Assembly (NCBI GenBank): GCA_963761615.1
Contig: CAVXGU010000003.1
Span: forward strand, 1,302,001 to 1,366,000
DNA from: CAVXGU01 sp963761615
GTDB taxonomy: Bacteria; Acidobacteriota; Vicinamibacteria; Vicinamibacterales; CAVVIG01
Reading direction: 5' to 3'
Length of the DNA: 64,000 bases
In this document: one piece after another, positions 19,247 to 26,976 of the stretch
Numbering within the stretch: the stretch's first letter is position 1
Layout of the letters: every line of letters begins with the position of its first letter
Made by a program: the position numbers and the translations under genes
Notes under the pieces: model-generated
Told to the model about the DNA's origin: nothing
The model's database searches: none
Seen by the model: the letters and a program-made list of their open reading frames with translations, nothing else

Positions 19247-19433
19247 GCTACACCCCCTGGAGAGGGAGCCGAGCGCCGCCTTTCTGGCGGCGACGCCAGG
19301 AGGACCCGTGACGAGAGCTTGTCCAGTGGCTCGCGCAATGCGTCGTGGACGTGTGGCCTGGATCTCCCGCGGCTGGGGCTACCTGTCGCGGAAGGTGGCC
19401 CGACTCGAGCCGCTCGTCTGCGTGAAGGGGTGA

Positions 19434-20297
19434 TCAGGACGCCATCCGGCTCGCGGTGCGCAGGCGGGCGGCGGGCATCTCCGCTTCGCGTCCCCGCACG
19501 ATCCGCTGGCCGCGCCAGGGGCCGTGCGTGGCGGTGACGACCGTGCATTGGCGCTCCCCGCGTCCATCGTCCCAGTAGACGACCACCCAGTCATCGGTCC
19601 GGTTCAGGCGGTGGGCCAGGGCGGTGTTGGAGAAGAGCGCGGTGTAGTGGCGCGGTCCACGCGTGACGTGCAGGACGGGCAGCCAGGCGACGTGCGACGG
19701 ATTGAAGCGTCGCGGCGCGATTGTCGGCAGCTCGCCCGCGGCGGCCTGGCGCCGGTACTCGCGGTCCACGGCGAGGATCTCTTCGATCGCCGGCAGTCCG
19801 TTCCGCCGCCGCGGCGGTGGCCTGACGCGCTCCAGCCGGTGAGCGAGCGAGTCGCGGATGCCCGCGAGGCGCTTGGGGCCGAAGCCAGCCAGTTGTTCGA
19901 GGCGGCCGTCGTGGGCGGCGGCCTCGAGATCCTCGAGGGTCTCGAGACCAAGGTCGTGGTAGAGGCGGTCGGCGGAGCGCGGGCCGATGCCGGGCACGGA
20001 GGCGAGCAGCTTGACCGGGTCGCTCTCGCCGCGAAGACGCTCGAGCATGGCCAGCCGGCCGCGGGCGAGGAGATCGCGGATCGCGCGCGCGATGCTCTCG
20101 CCCACGCCCGGCAGGGCTCGCAGCCCTTCGATCCCGCGGCGCTCGAGCAGGTCGGCGACCGGCTCGGGCAGGCTTCTGATGGTGGCCGCAGCCCGTTCGT
20201 ACGCGCGGACGCGGAAGGGGTTGGCGTTCTGCTGAGCCAGCAGGCGAGCGACCTCTTCGAGGCGGCCGGCGACGTCGGCGTTGGATCGATCGGTCAT
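19434..20297 (-). CDS. Helix-hairpin-helix protein resembling the N-terminus of PolX, with unknown C-terminal domain
   Basis: Residues 1-155 match the 8-kDa and fingers regions of family X DNA polymerases: VARLLAQQNANPFRVRAYER, then the helix-hairpin-helix motifs LRALPGVGESIARAI, LASVPGIGPRSADRL and LAGFGPKRLAGIRD. The polymerase palm and PHP nuclease domains of bacterial PolX (usually about 570 residues) are absent. Instead residues about 165-287 form an unrecognised segment (FNPSHVAWLPVLHVTRGPRH, DDWVVVYWDDGRGERQCTVV). A DNA-binding role is likely; catalysis cannot be claimed. Confidence 0.8.
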   Translation of the reverse strand: MTDRSNADVAGRLEEVARLLAQQNANPFRVRAYERAAATIRSLPEPVADLLERRGIEGLRALPGVGESIARAIRDLLARGRLAMLERLRGESDPVKLLASVPGIGPRSADRLYHDLGLETLEDLEAAAHDGRLEQLAGFGPKRLAGIRDSLAHRLERVRPPPRRRNGLPAIEEILAVDREYRRQAAAGELPTIAPRRFNPSHVAWLPVLHVTRGPRHYTALFSNTALAHRLNRTDDWVVVYWDDGRGERQCTVVTATHGPWRGQRIVRGREAEMPAARLRTASRMAS

Positions 20298-20604
20298 CGT
20301 GCCCCCGAGCCCCGCCCTCGCAAGACGCGTGCCCTTTGACGTCCGTCTGACGATCGCAAGGGGCCGCAGGGCGCCGCCGTCTTTCCGGCGGGAAGTGACA
20401 CTGTCGGGAGGCTGCGGGCGACAGGAGGAGGATCATGCGATGACGTGGCGCGGCAACACGCTGACGCGGTCCGGACGGGCGCAGGCCGTTCGATGTCGCG
20501 GGTGGCGCCGCGCACGCCGCGATCTTGCGCGCGACGTTCTCGCGCGGATGCCTGGTGCAGACGCCAGTCCGGTGTCGAGTGTGATACGATTGGAAATTCA
20601 GTGT
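20298..20604. other. Intergenic region upstream of the initiator tRNA
   Basis: This 307-base stretch separates the start of the minus-strand PolX-like gene from the tRNA. It presumably holds the divergent promoters of both. TACGAT at 20585-20590 is suitably placed as a -10 box for the tRNA, without a recognisable -35. No convincing gene or repeat is seen. Confidence 0.4.
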
Positions 20605-20681
<77 letters not shown>

Positions 20682-20715
20682 AATTTCCCCTTCACAATTC
20701 GCGAGTTTGTCGAGG

Positions 20716-20751
20716 AGACCGCTCTTTTCCCGGCAATCGCGTGCGGTCTTT
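20716..20751 (+). terminator. Weak hairpin after the initiator tRNA
   Basis: AGACCGC (20716-20722) pairs with GCGGTCT (743-749 of the same thousand, i.e. 20743-20749), with a 20-base loop and a short T-run after it. It could end the tRNA transcript. The loop is long and the T-run only three bases, so this is tentative. Confidence 0.3.
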
Positions 20752-20860
20752 CGTGGCTGGGTGCCGTGGGCGCTGCACCAACGTCGACGCCCCGGGTCGC
20801 GCGGATTGCGCGGCGCCCGCCGCAGGTTTCGGTCAGCGCTGAGCCAGAAACGAGGAACCG

Positions 20861-21058
20861 ATGGTGAAACGTCCGGATGGAATGAACGTCTTCGAGTTCG
20901 CCGTGGTCTCCGGCCTCCGTGCGGCCCAGCTGCATCGCGGGTGCACGCCACGGGTCCCTCCGTCCGAGAAGGTCGCGGTGACTGCCCAGCACGAGGTCGC
21001 CGAGTTCGCGATCGTCCGCTCTCCCGATCGCGCCCCCGATTCGGAATCGACGGACTGA
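20861..21058 (+). CDS. Short RNA polymerase omega-subunit-like protein
   Basis: This 65-residue protein contains FEFAVVSGLRAAQLHRGCTPRV and VTAQHEVAEFAI, which match the core of bacterial omega (RpoZ): the helix with VVxAxRAxQL and the helix with TAxxEVAEG. Omega binds the beta-prime subunit and aids polymerase assembly. ATG 20861 is preceded by GAGGAA at good spacing. It lies alone between the initiator tRNA and a cupin gene, not next to gmk as in many bacteria. The N-terminal helix is short and the tail acidic; it may be the sole omega or a second copy. Confidence 0.7.
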   Translation: MVKRPDGMNVFEFAVVSGLRAAQLHRGCTPRVPPSEKVAVTAQHEVAEFAIVRSPDRAPDSESTD

Positions 21059-21193
21059 CGGGCGAGCCCCGACTACCGGGCTGCCGCTGACGCGGTTCCT
21101 CCTGGACAAGAATGGGGCAGGCGGTTCGTGAATGCGCTCGCCACCGATCACTGAGCGCGAGCGGTCGCGGGGAGTGCCCCGGCAAGGTGACGA

Positions 21194-21724
21194 ATGGAGA
21201 TCAAGCGAAGTGGCTCTCAGGCCTCGGTTCGCGGGCCGGCAGACTGGTTCACCGGTACGGTGCGGATCGATCCACTGTTCGAGGCTCCCGGCCCGGCGAG
21301 GGTGACGGGCGCCAGCGTGACGTTCGAGCCCGGCGCGCGCACGGCGTGGCATACGCATCCGCTCGGCCAGACCCTGATCATCACCTCGGGTGCCGGACGG
21401 GCGCAGCGCTGGGGCGGCCCGATCGAGGAGATCGGGCCTGGCGACGTCGTCTGGTTTCCCCCGAACGAAAAGCACTGGCACGGCGCCTCGGCGACGACGG
21501 CGATGACGCACATCGCGGTACAGGAAAAGCTCGAGGGCAAGAACGTCGAGTGGCTGGAGCAGGTGAGCGACGAACAGTACCGAAGACCGCTGATCGACGC
21601 GCGAAGCCGAGGTGGTCGCATCCGCCGACGAACCCGGCCTCGATCAGAGATTTGTGCGCGTCCTTCGTGTTCAGCGCGTGACCGCGCGGCTGGGGCCCGC
21701 TGGGCGCCTGACCTCCAGCGGTGA
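21194..21724 (+). CDS. Single-domain cupin with unusual basic C-terminal tail
   Basis: Residues 1-130 form a cupin barrel: TAWHTHPLGQTLIITSGAG supplies the His-x-His metal ligands, DVVWFPPNEKHWHGA the second motif. Close relatives in other bacteria, often beside carboxymuconolactone-decarboxylase-like proteins, end soon after VSDEQY. Here the frame continues about 45 residues through an Arg-rich, low-complexity tail, which may be a lost stop codon or a frameshift. Exact reaction unknown. ATG 21194 begins directly at the domain, and nothing is co-directional nearby. Confidence 0.78.
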   Translation: MEIKRSGSQASVRGPADWFTGTVRIDPLFEAPGPARVTGASVTFEPGARTAWHTHPLGQTLIITSGAGRAQRWGGPIEEIGPGDVVWFPPNEKHWHGASATTAMTHIAVQEKLEGKNVEWLEQVSDEQYRRPLIDARSRGGRIRRRTRPRSEICARPSCSARDRAAGARWAPDLQR

Positions 21725-21954
21725 GCGTAGCATTTCCGGCCGGAAGGCTCGAGGCGTCGAGTCCGTTCCATGCGCCGGATATGACTTGTTTACTAACAAT
21801 AACGGCACCGACGACGTAGCATTCCGCGGATTCTGCTCAACTCCAACGGCCGGCCGACGGCCATTTGTCGAGAGACCATTCGTGGGTGCCGCGGATCCCG
21901 GGGCGGGCGCGTGCCTTGCCGCCGGCTCTCGGCATCCGGTCGCCCAGGGAGTTC

Positions 21955-23580
21955 ATGATGAGAGGTGCGCTGATCTCGACCCCCGCGATCCTGCTGGCGT
22001 CCGCCGCCGCACTCTCGGCGCAGGCCCGGCCGGATTTTTCGGGCGCCTGGCGACCGGTCGTCGTGGTGTCCGGCGGCCAGTCGCAGGATGTCGTGTCGAC
22101 CCAGGGTGACCTTCGGATCGAGCAGAACGCCTCGACGTTCACCGTCTTCCATCCCCCGGACGGATCGTCGAAGAGTGTGTACCGGCTCGACGGGAGCGAG
22201 TCGCGGAACGGCGACGAGGTCGCCCGCGCCTCCTGGGTGGGCAGCACGATCGTCATCGACGCCATGGTCGGCGACCTGAAGATCAAGACCAGAGAGGTCT
22301 TCTCCCTCGACTCGACCGGCCGCCTCGTGGTGGAGTCGACCGCGGCGCCGCCGCTCGGCGACGGGTCGCCCACGCGCGTCATCGCCAGGAAGGTGGCGGC
22401 CCAGGGGAGCGCCGGCGCGCCGCCAACCTCGCCGGAGGGCGCGCTGGCCGAGGGATTCGTTCCTCCACAGGGCTTCATCGTCGACCAGAAAACGTCGAAG
22501 ACGTACGACTTCAGCCACGAGCCAATCTCGTACCCGAAGAAGGGCGGGGGCGGCTCGGCCAACGTCGAGCCCGAGGGCCGGACGTGGTCCGTGCACATGA
22601 ACGTCACCCCGCCGAACAAGACCAGCGACGCCACGGACGCCACCATGCGCGAGTCGCTGAAGGCCCAGGGCTGGGAGATCTACACGACGAGCGGCACGCT
22701 CGTCGCGCACCGGGTGGACAGCCGCAAGCGCGAGGAATGGTTCAAAGGAGCCGCTTTCTCGGGAGACTACCGCGCCACGATCATCGAGGTCGGACCGCCG
22801 CCCCACGCGATCACGCTCACGCCCCCGGCGGCCGCGGTCGAGACCGTGAGCGACACGAGCGACTTCCCGTACCTGCAGCGATTTCCGGGCTCGACGCTCA
22901 AGAAGACGACGCCGCGACCCACCGCGACCCTGGATGCGACGGCGCCCGGCGGCGCCAGGGAGCAGCTGGTCGGTCCACCCGTCGTCGAGAAGGACTACGA
23001 CCTGCCGCCGAACCTGTCGACCTATGAGTTCATGGTCGTGTACCGCGAGGCGCTCGCGAGCGCGGGATGGACCGTGCTCAGGACGGCCGCCGGCTCGGAC
23101 GCCCTGGTGGTCGCGCACTACGCGAGGAACGGACGCGACCTGTACTGCTACCTGCACGATGGCACGTTCCTCGTCGCCGACGTCGGTGCGGCCAGCGACG
23201 CGCAGAAGCTCGCCGACGCCCTGGCGAGGGACGGTCACGTCGCCGTCTACGGGATCTATTTCGACGTCGATCAGTCGACGCTCAAGCCGGAGTCGGAAGC
23301 GGCGCTCGCGCACATCGACGCGTTGCTGACGGCGGACTCCACGCTGGTGCTCGAGGTGCAGGGGCACACGGACAACACGGGCAGTGCGCCGCACAACCAG
23401 ACGCTCTCCGAGGCGCGGGCCGCCAGCGTCAAGACGTGGCTGGTCGCGCACGGGATTGCCGCCGGGCGCCTGACGCCGAGAGGTTACGGCGACACGCAGC
23501 CGATCGGCGACAACAAGACGCCCGAGGGACGCGCCAGGAACCGCCGGGTCGAGCTGCGGAAGCAGACCGCCGAGCCGTGA
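21955..23580 (+). CDS. OmpA-family outer-membrane/periplasmic protein
   Basis: This 541-residue protein has a signal peptide (ISTPAILLASAAALSAQA) and a C-terminal OmpA domain from about residue 430: YFDVDQSTLKPESEAAL, VQGHTDNTGSAPHNQTLSEARA and TPEGRARNRRVEL, the peptidoglycan (diaminopimelate)-binding signature. The roughly 400 residues between are unrecognised, with two similar segments (ESLKAQGWEIYTTSGTLVAHR and EALASAGWTVLRTAAGSDALV) that look like repeats of a small domain. ATG 21955 follows AGGGA; an adjacent ATG (21958) is equally possible. Likely links the outer membrane to peptidoglycan. Confidence 0.88.
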   Translation: MMRGALISTPAILLASAAALSAQARPDFSGAWRPVVVVSGGQSQDVVSTQGDLRIEQNASTFTVFHPPDGSSKSVYRLDGSESRNGDEVARASWVGSTIVIDAMVGDLKIKTREVFSLDSTGRLVVESTAAPPLGDGSPTRVIARKVAAQGSAGAPPTSPEGALAEGFVPPQGFIVDQKTSKTYDFSHEPISYPKKGGGGSANVEPEGRTWSVHMNVTPPNKTSDATDATMRESLKAQGWEIYTTSGTLVAHRVDSRKREEWFKGAAFSGDYRATIIEVGPPPHAITLTPPAAAVETVSDTSDFPYLQRFPGSTLKKTTPRPTATLDATAPGGAREQLVGPPVVEKDYDLPPNLSTYEFMVVYREALASAGWTVLRTAAGSDALVVAHYARNGRDLYCYLHDGTFLVADVGAASDAQKLADALARDGHVAVYGIYFDVDQSTLKPESEAALAHIDALLTADSTLVLEVQGHTDNTGSAPHNQTLSEARAASVKTWLVAHGIAAGRLTPRGYGDTQPIGDNKTPEGRARNRRVELRKQTAEP

Positions 23581-23602
23581 GCCCGCACCGCTCCGGCTGG
23601 CG

Positions 23603-24463
23603 TCAGGCGCAGCACGTCGGGGCGCAACACCCACTTGTCGACGCCGGCGCGGCCGGCTTCCGCGCGCGGACGAAGGCGCTCATGAAGCGACCGTCCATCT
23701 GCGCGAGCACCTCTGCGTCGGTGATCCCGGCCTCGGCCAGGAACTGCGTCGCGTCGGCGACCCGATAGACGCGCGTCGGCTCCACCTCGACCGCGTCGAA
23801 CCCTGCCCGCGCCAGCTTCTCCCGGTAGCTGTCCTCGTCGAGCGCGCCGGCGATGCAGCCGACCCAGAGCTCCATGCTGCGCCGCACGTCGGCGGGCACA
23901 TCGGACCCTTTCACGACGACGTCGGACACGGCGAACCGTCCGCCCGGCTTCAGGACGCGGAAGGCCTCGGCGAGCACGCGGTCCTTGTCGCCGGACAAGT
24001 TGATCACGCAGTTCGAGATGACGACGTCGACCGAATCGTCGGGCAGGGGGATCTGCTCGATCTCGCCCTTCAGGAACTCGACGTTCGTCACGCCGGCCTT
24101 CTGCTGGTTCTCGCGCGCCAGAGCGAGCATCTCGTCGGTCATGTCCAGGCCGATGGCCTTGCCCCCCGGACCGACGCGGCGCGCCGACAGCAGCACATCG
24201 ATCCCGCCGCCGGAACCGAGGTCGAGCACGGTTTCGCCCGCCTGCAATTCCGCGAGAGCCGTGGGGTTGCCGCACCCGAGCGAGGCCAGCAGGGCCCCGG
24301 CCGGGACGCTCCCCGCCTCGGCATCGTCGTACAGGTTCGACGTGATGGGGTCGGCGCCGCCGCAGCACGAGGTGCCGCACCCGCACGTCGCGGCCGCCCC
24401 GTCGCGCGCCCGCATGGCCGCCTCCCCGTACTTCCCCCGCACCGCCGCCTTGATCGCGTCCAT
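23603..24463 (-). CDS. arsM: Arsenite S-adenosylmethionine methyltransferase
   Basis: This 286-residue enzyme methylates As(III) using S-adenosylmethionine, giving volatile or less retained species. It carries the SAM motif DLGSGGGIDVLLSA and the three cysteines expected for arsenite binding: Cys64 (SLGCGNP), Cys152 (SNCVINLSG) and Cys203 (VGCIAGAL). Extra Cys clusters occur at both ends (CGCGTSCCGG, SGCCAPTCCA). ATG 24463 is preceded by a near-perfect AAGGAGGT; the in-frame ATG at 24481 would swallow that site. It is divergent from arsR and shares its control region. Confidence 0.95.
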   Translation of the reverse strand: MDAIKAAVRGKYGEAAMRARDGAAATCGCGTSCCGGADPITSNLYDDAEAGSVPAGALLASLGCGNPTALAELQAGETVLDLGSGGGIDVLLSARRVGPGGKAIGLDMTDEMLALARENQQKAGVTNVEFLKGEIEQIPLPDDSVDVVISNCVINLSGDKDRVLAEAFRVLKPGGRFAVSDVVVKGSDVPADVRRSMELWVGCIAGALDEDSYREKLARAGFDAVEVEPTRVYRVADATQFLAEAGITDAEVLAQMDGRFMSAFVRARKPAAPASTSGCCAPTCCA

Positions 24464-24485
24464 CGGACCTCCTTCGTGCATTCGC

Positions 24486-24522
24486 GTTGACGAATATATC
24501 GACGCGTGCTATATATGTCAAC
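24486..24522. promoter_or_regulatory. Interlocked divergent arsM/arsR promoters within an inverted repeat
   Basis: On the plus strand TTGACG (24487-24492), 17 bases, then TATATA (24510-24515) points to arsR. On the minus strand TTGACA (24521-24516), 17 bases, then TATATT (24498-24493) points to arsM. The -35 box of each abuts the -10 box of the other, so two polymerases could not bind together. The whole block is an inverted repeat, GTTGAC..ATATAT / ATATAT.GTCAAC, a fitting ArsR operator that would silence both genes at once. Confidence 0.8.
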
Positions 24523-24530
24523 GCATATAT

Positions 24531-24929
24531 ATGAGGCGCGAGAAGACGACCCTCGCCAGGCTGGAGGACACGTTCAGGGCCCTCGCCGACCGGACGCGCC
24601 TGCGCATTCTCGTGCTGCTGGACAACAACGAAGTGTGCGTCTGCCACCTCCACGACAGCCTGGGGCTGCCGCAGCCGACGGTGTCGCGCCACCTGGGCTA
24701 CCTGCGACGCGCAGGGCTGGTCAGCGTCCGGCGCGACGGCGTGTGGATGCACTACCGCGTGTCGCCGTCGCTCGCCCCCGAAGTCCGGCAGGTCCTCGAC
24801 GCGGCCGTCGACGCATCGCGGCGGTTGACGACGCCGGTGAAGGATCGCGCGCACTTCGAGAAGGCCTTCGGACCGCTCTACGTGGTTCCCACGGAAGGGG
24901 GAGGCGCCTGCTGCACGCCGCGCGGTTGA
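24531..24929 (+). CDS. arsR: ArsR-family arsenic-responsive repressor
   Basis: This 132-residue winged-helix repressor has the metal-sensing CVC motif (Cys36, Cys38 in NNEVCVCHLHDSLG) directly before the recognition helix (LPQPTVSRHLGYLRRAGLV), and a CC pair near the C-terminus (Cys127-Cys128) that could supply a further ligand. Arsenite binding releases it from DNA. The expected transcription start near 24522 leaves only about nine bases before ATG 24531 and no Shine-Dalgarno sequence, so arsR translation is probably near-leaderless and weak, unlike arsM. No arsenite efflux gene is seen in the window. Confidence 0.93.
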   Translation: MRREKTTLARLEDTFRALADRTRLRILVLLDNNEVCVCHLHDSLGLPQPTVSRHLGYLRRAGLVSVRRDGVWMHYRVSPSLAPEVRQVLDAAVDASRRLTTPVKDRAHFEKAFGPLYVVPTEGGGACCTPRG

Positions 24930-25082
24930 CCGGCCGGTCGCCGGTCGGCCCGCGCGTGATCCTCTCGGGCCGGCGCGCCATCGGAATCCGGCGTCGCCCT
25001 CGGCGCGCCCGCGCCGGGGTATCCTAGGAAGCAACGACGGCTTTCCCGCCCTCGGCATTCCTGTTTTCATGAGGCACGACGG

Positions 25083-26708
25083 TTGAGCGACGCGCAGGTC
25101 AAGGACGCAGGTGCACCCGCCGGCACGGCGCCCGTCACCGGCAAGGGCGGTGCCGGCAAGTGGCTGATCGCGGTCGTCGTGATGTTCGGCACGTTCCTGG
25201 CCGTCATGGACGTCAGCGTGGTGAACGTGGCCATGCCGTACATGATGGGCAGCTTCGGCGTGACCCTGTCGGCGATCACGTGGGTGGCGACCAGCTACAG
25301 CATCGCCGAGATCATCCTGGCCACGATGGCCGGTTGGCTCGCGACGCTGATGGGGCGCAAGCGGCTGTACGTGACGTCGTTCGCCGTCTTCACCGTCGGC
25401 TCGATGCTGGCCGGCACGGCGCGGACCTTCTGGGCCATGCTGCTCTTCCGGACGATTCAGGGCATCGGCGGCGGCAGCCTCATTCCGATCTCCCAGGCGA
25501 TTTTGCGCGAGAGCTTTCCGCCCGACGAGCAGGGACTCGCGATGTCCATCTACGGGATGGGCGTGGTGCTCGCGCCCGGGGTCGGCGTCATCCTGGGCGG
25601 CTGGCTGACCGACCGGTTCGGCTGGCCGTGGATCTTCTTCATCAACGTGCCGGTCGCCATCGTCGGGATCCTGATGGTGAGCGCCTTCCTCGAGGACCCG
25701 CACTACCTGCGGCGCGGCGTGCGGCGGATCGACTGGCTCGGCATCCTGTTCCTGGGGATCACCATCACGGGCATGCAGATCGTGCTCGAACGCGGCCAGG
25801 AGGCCAACTGGTTCGAGTCGCCGTGGATCGTGGCCGGGACGGTGGTGACGGTGGGGGCGCTCCTCGTCCTGACCGTCTGGGAGTTCCGCGTGCACGAGCC
25901 GGTGATCAATCTGCGCCTCCTGCGCAACGTGCCGCTCAGCGTCGGCTCCGGCATGGGATTGATCTTCGGCATCACCCTGTTCGGCACCACGTTTCTCCTC
26001 CCCGCGCTGTTGCAGCAGTTGATGGGCTACCCGGCGCTGCAGACCGGGCTCGTGCTGCTCCCGCGCGCGGCGGCCCTCCTCGTCATGATGCCGGTTGCCG
26101 GGTGGCTGTACAACCGGGTCGATTCGCGCGTCCTCATCGCCGGGGGAGGCCTGCTCATCTACCTCTCGTATCAGCAGCTCGCCCGATTGTCGACGGACGT
26201 CGCGCCCGCCAATCTCATGCCGATCCTGATGCTGATGGGCATGGGGATGCCGTTCATGTTCGTGACGCTCTCGACGGTGGCCCTCAGCACGGTGCCGCGC
26301 CACGACATGACCTCGGCCTCCGGCCTCTACACGCTGACCCGGCGCATCGGCGGCAACCTCGGATACGCATTCCTGGCGACGGTCGTCGCCAGGCGCGAGC
26401 AGTTCCACCACGCGCGGCTGGTGAGCGCCGTGAGCGCCTACAGCGGCTCGTACACGGAGTTTCATGCCGCCGTCACGTCTCGTCTGAGCCAGGCGGGCCT
26501 GGCGGCGCCGTCGACGGCGGCCACCGCGATTGCCAACCGTCTGCTGAACCAGCAGGCGGCGATGCTGGCCTACAACGACGCCTCGTGGCTGCTGGGCGCG
26601 CTGTTCCTCGTGGCGTTCCCGCTGATCCTGCTGCTGCCGAGCCGCCATCGGCTGCGCGCCGACGCGCACGCGGCGGCGCAGGTGGGCGTCGCCACCGCAA
26701 ACGACTGA
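25083..26708 (+). CDS. DHA2-family (EmrB/QacA) drug:proton exporter
   Basis: This 541-residue major-facilitator protein has about 14 transmembrane segments. Motifs include MDVSVVNVAMPYMM in helix 1, GWLATLMGRKRLYV (motif A) and RTIQGIGGGSLIPISQAI (motif B), and LAPGVGVILGGWLTDRFGWPWIFFINVP (motif C, shown here in parts by position 165-192). It would export hydrophobic drugs or cations. The start is TTG 25083, with GAGG upstream; a five-codon ATG frame (25069-25086) ends across it. It has no membrane-fusion partner next to it and no clear link to the arsenic genes. Confidence 0.92.
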   Translation: MSDAQVKDAGAPAGTAPVTGKGGAGKWLIAVVVMFGTFLAVMDVSVVNVAMPYMMGSFGVTLSAITWVATSYSIAEIILATMAGWLATLMGRKRLYVTSFAVFTVGSMLAGTARTFWAMLLFRTIQGIGGGSLIPISQAILRESFPPDEQGLAMSIYGMGVVLAPGVGVILGGWLTDRFGWPWIFFINVPVAIVGILMVSAFLEDPHYLRRGVRRIDWLGILFLGITITGMQIVLERGQEANWFESPWIVAGTVVTVGALLVLTVWEFRVHEPVINLRLLRNVPLSVGSGMGLIFGITLFGTTFLLPALLQQLMGYPALQTGLVLLPRAAALLVMMPVAGWLYNRVDSRVLIAGGGLLIYLSYQQLARLSTDVAPANLMPILMLMGMGMPFMFVTLSTVALSTVPRHDMTSASGLYTLTRRIGGNLGYAFLATVVARREQFHHARLVSAVSAYSGSYTEFHAAVTSRLSQAGLAAPSTAATAIANRLLNQQAAMLAYNDASWLLGALFLVAFPLILLLPSRHRLRADAHAAAQVGVATAND

Positions 26709-26976
26709 CGACGCCCGGCGGCAGCCGTCGTCGGCGCCTGCGCCTGTCTCGCTCCGGAGACCGGGCACCTCGAGCGGCACGGTTCCGGCGACCGCAGAAA
26801 CGGCGAAGATCGATGTTTTGTCGTTGAAAGTCTCCGCAGAAGCGTGCAGCGGGTCCGGCGCGGCGTCCGAATTGGCTCAGCTCGGTGCTACGATGATGGT
26901 TTCCGGCGTCGACGGGCGGAACGGGGTGGTCGAGGCCTGCCCGCACCGCACGCGGTGGTCGGAGCGAATCATCTGG

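Noticed and set aside
19247..19433. Small plus-strand frame between the dehydratase and the PolX-like gene
   Set aside because: No ribosome site, atypical composition and no recognisable motif; overlaps nothing conserved.
25069..25086. Five-codon leader ORF (MRHDG) ending across the TTG start of the exporter
   Set aside because: Too short to separate from chance, and there is no attenuator structure; only noted as possible coupling.
25083..26708. DHA2 exporter as an arsenite pump belonging to the ars genes
   Set aside because: Sequence is a 14-helix drug:proton antiporter, unlike ArsB, Acr3 or ArsP; no shared control region.
23484..26780. Long minus-strand frame covering the MFS exporter and arsM
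   Set aside because: Only its overlap with arsM in another frame has meaning; the rest mirrors the exporter gene.
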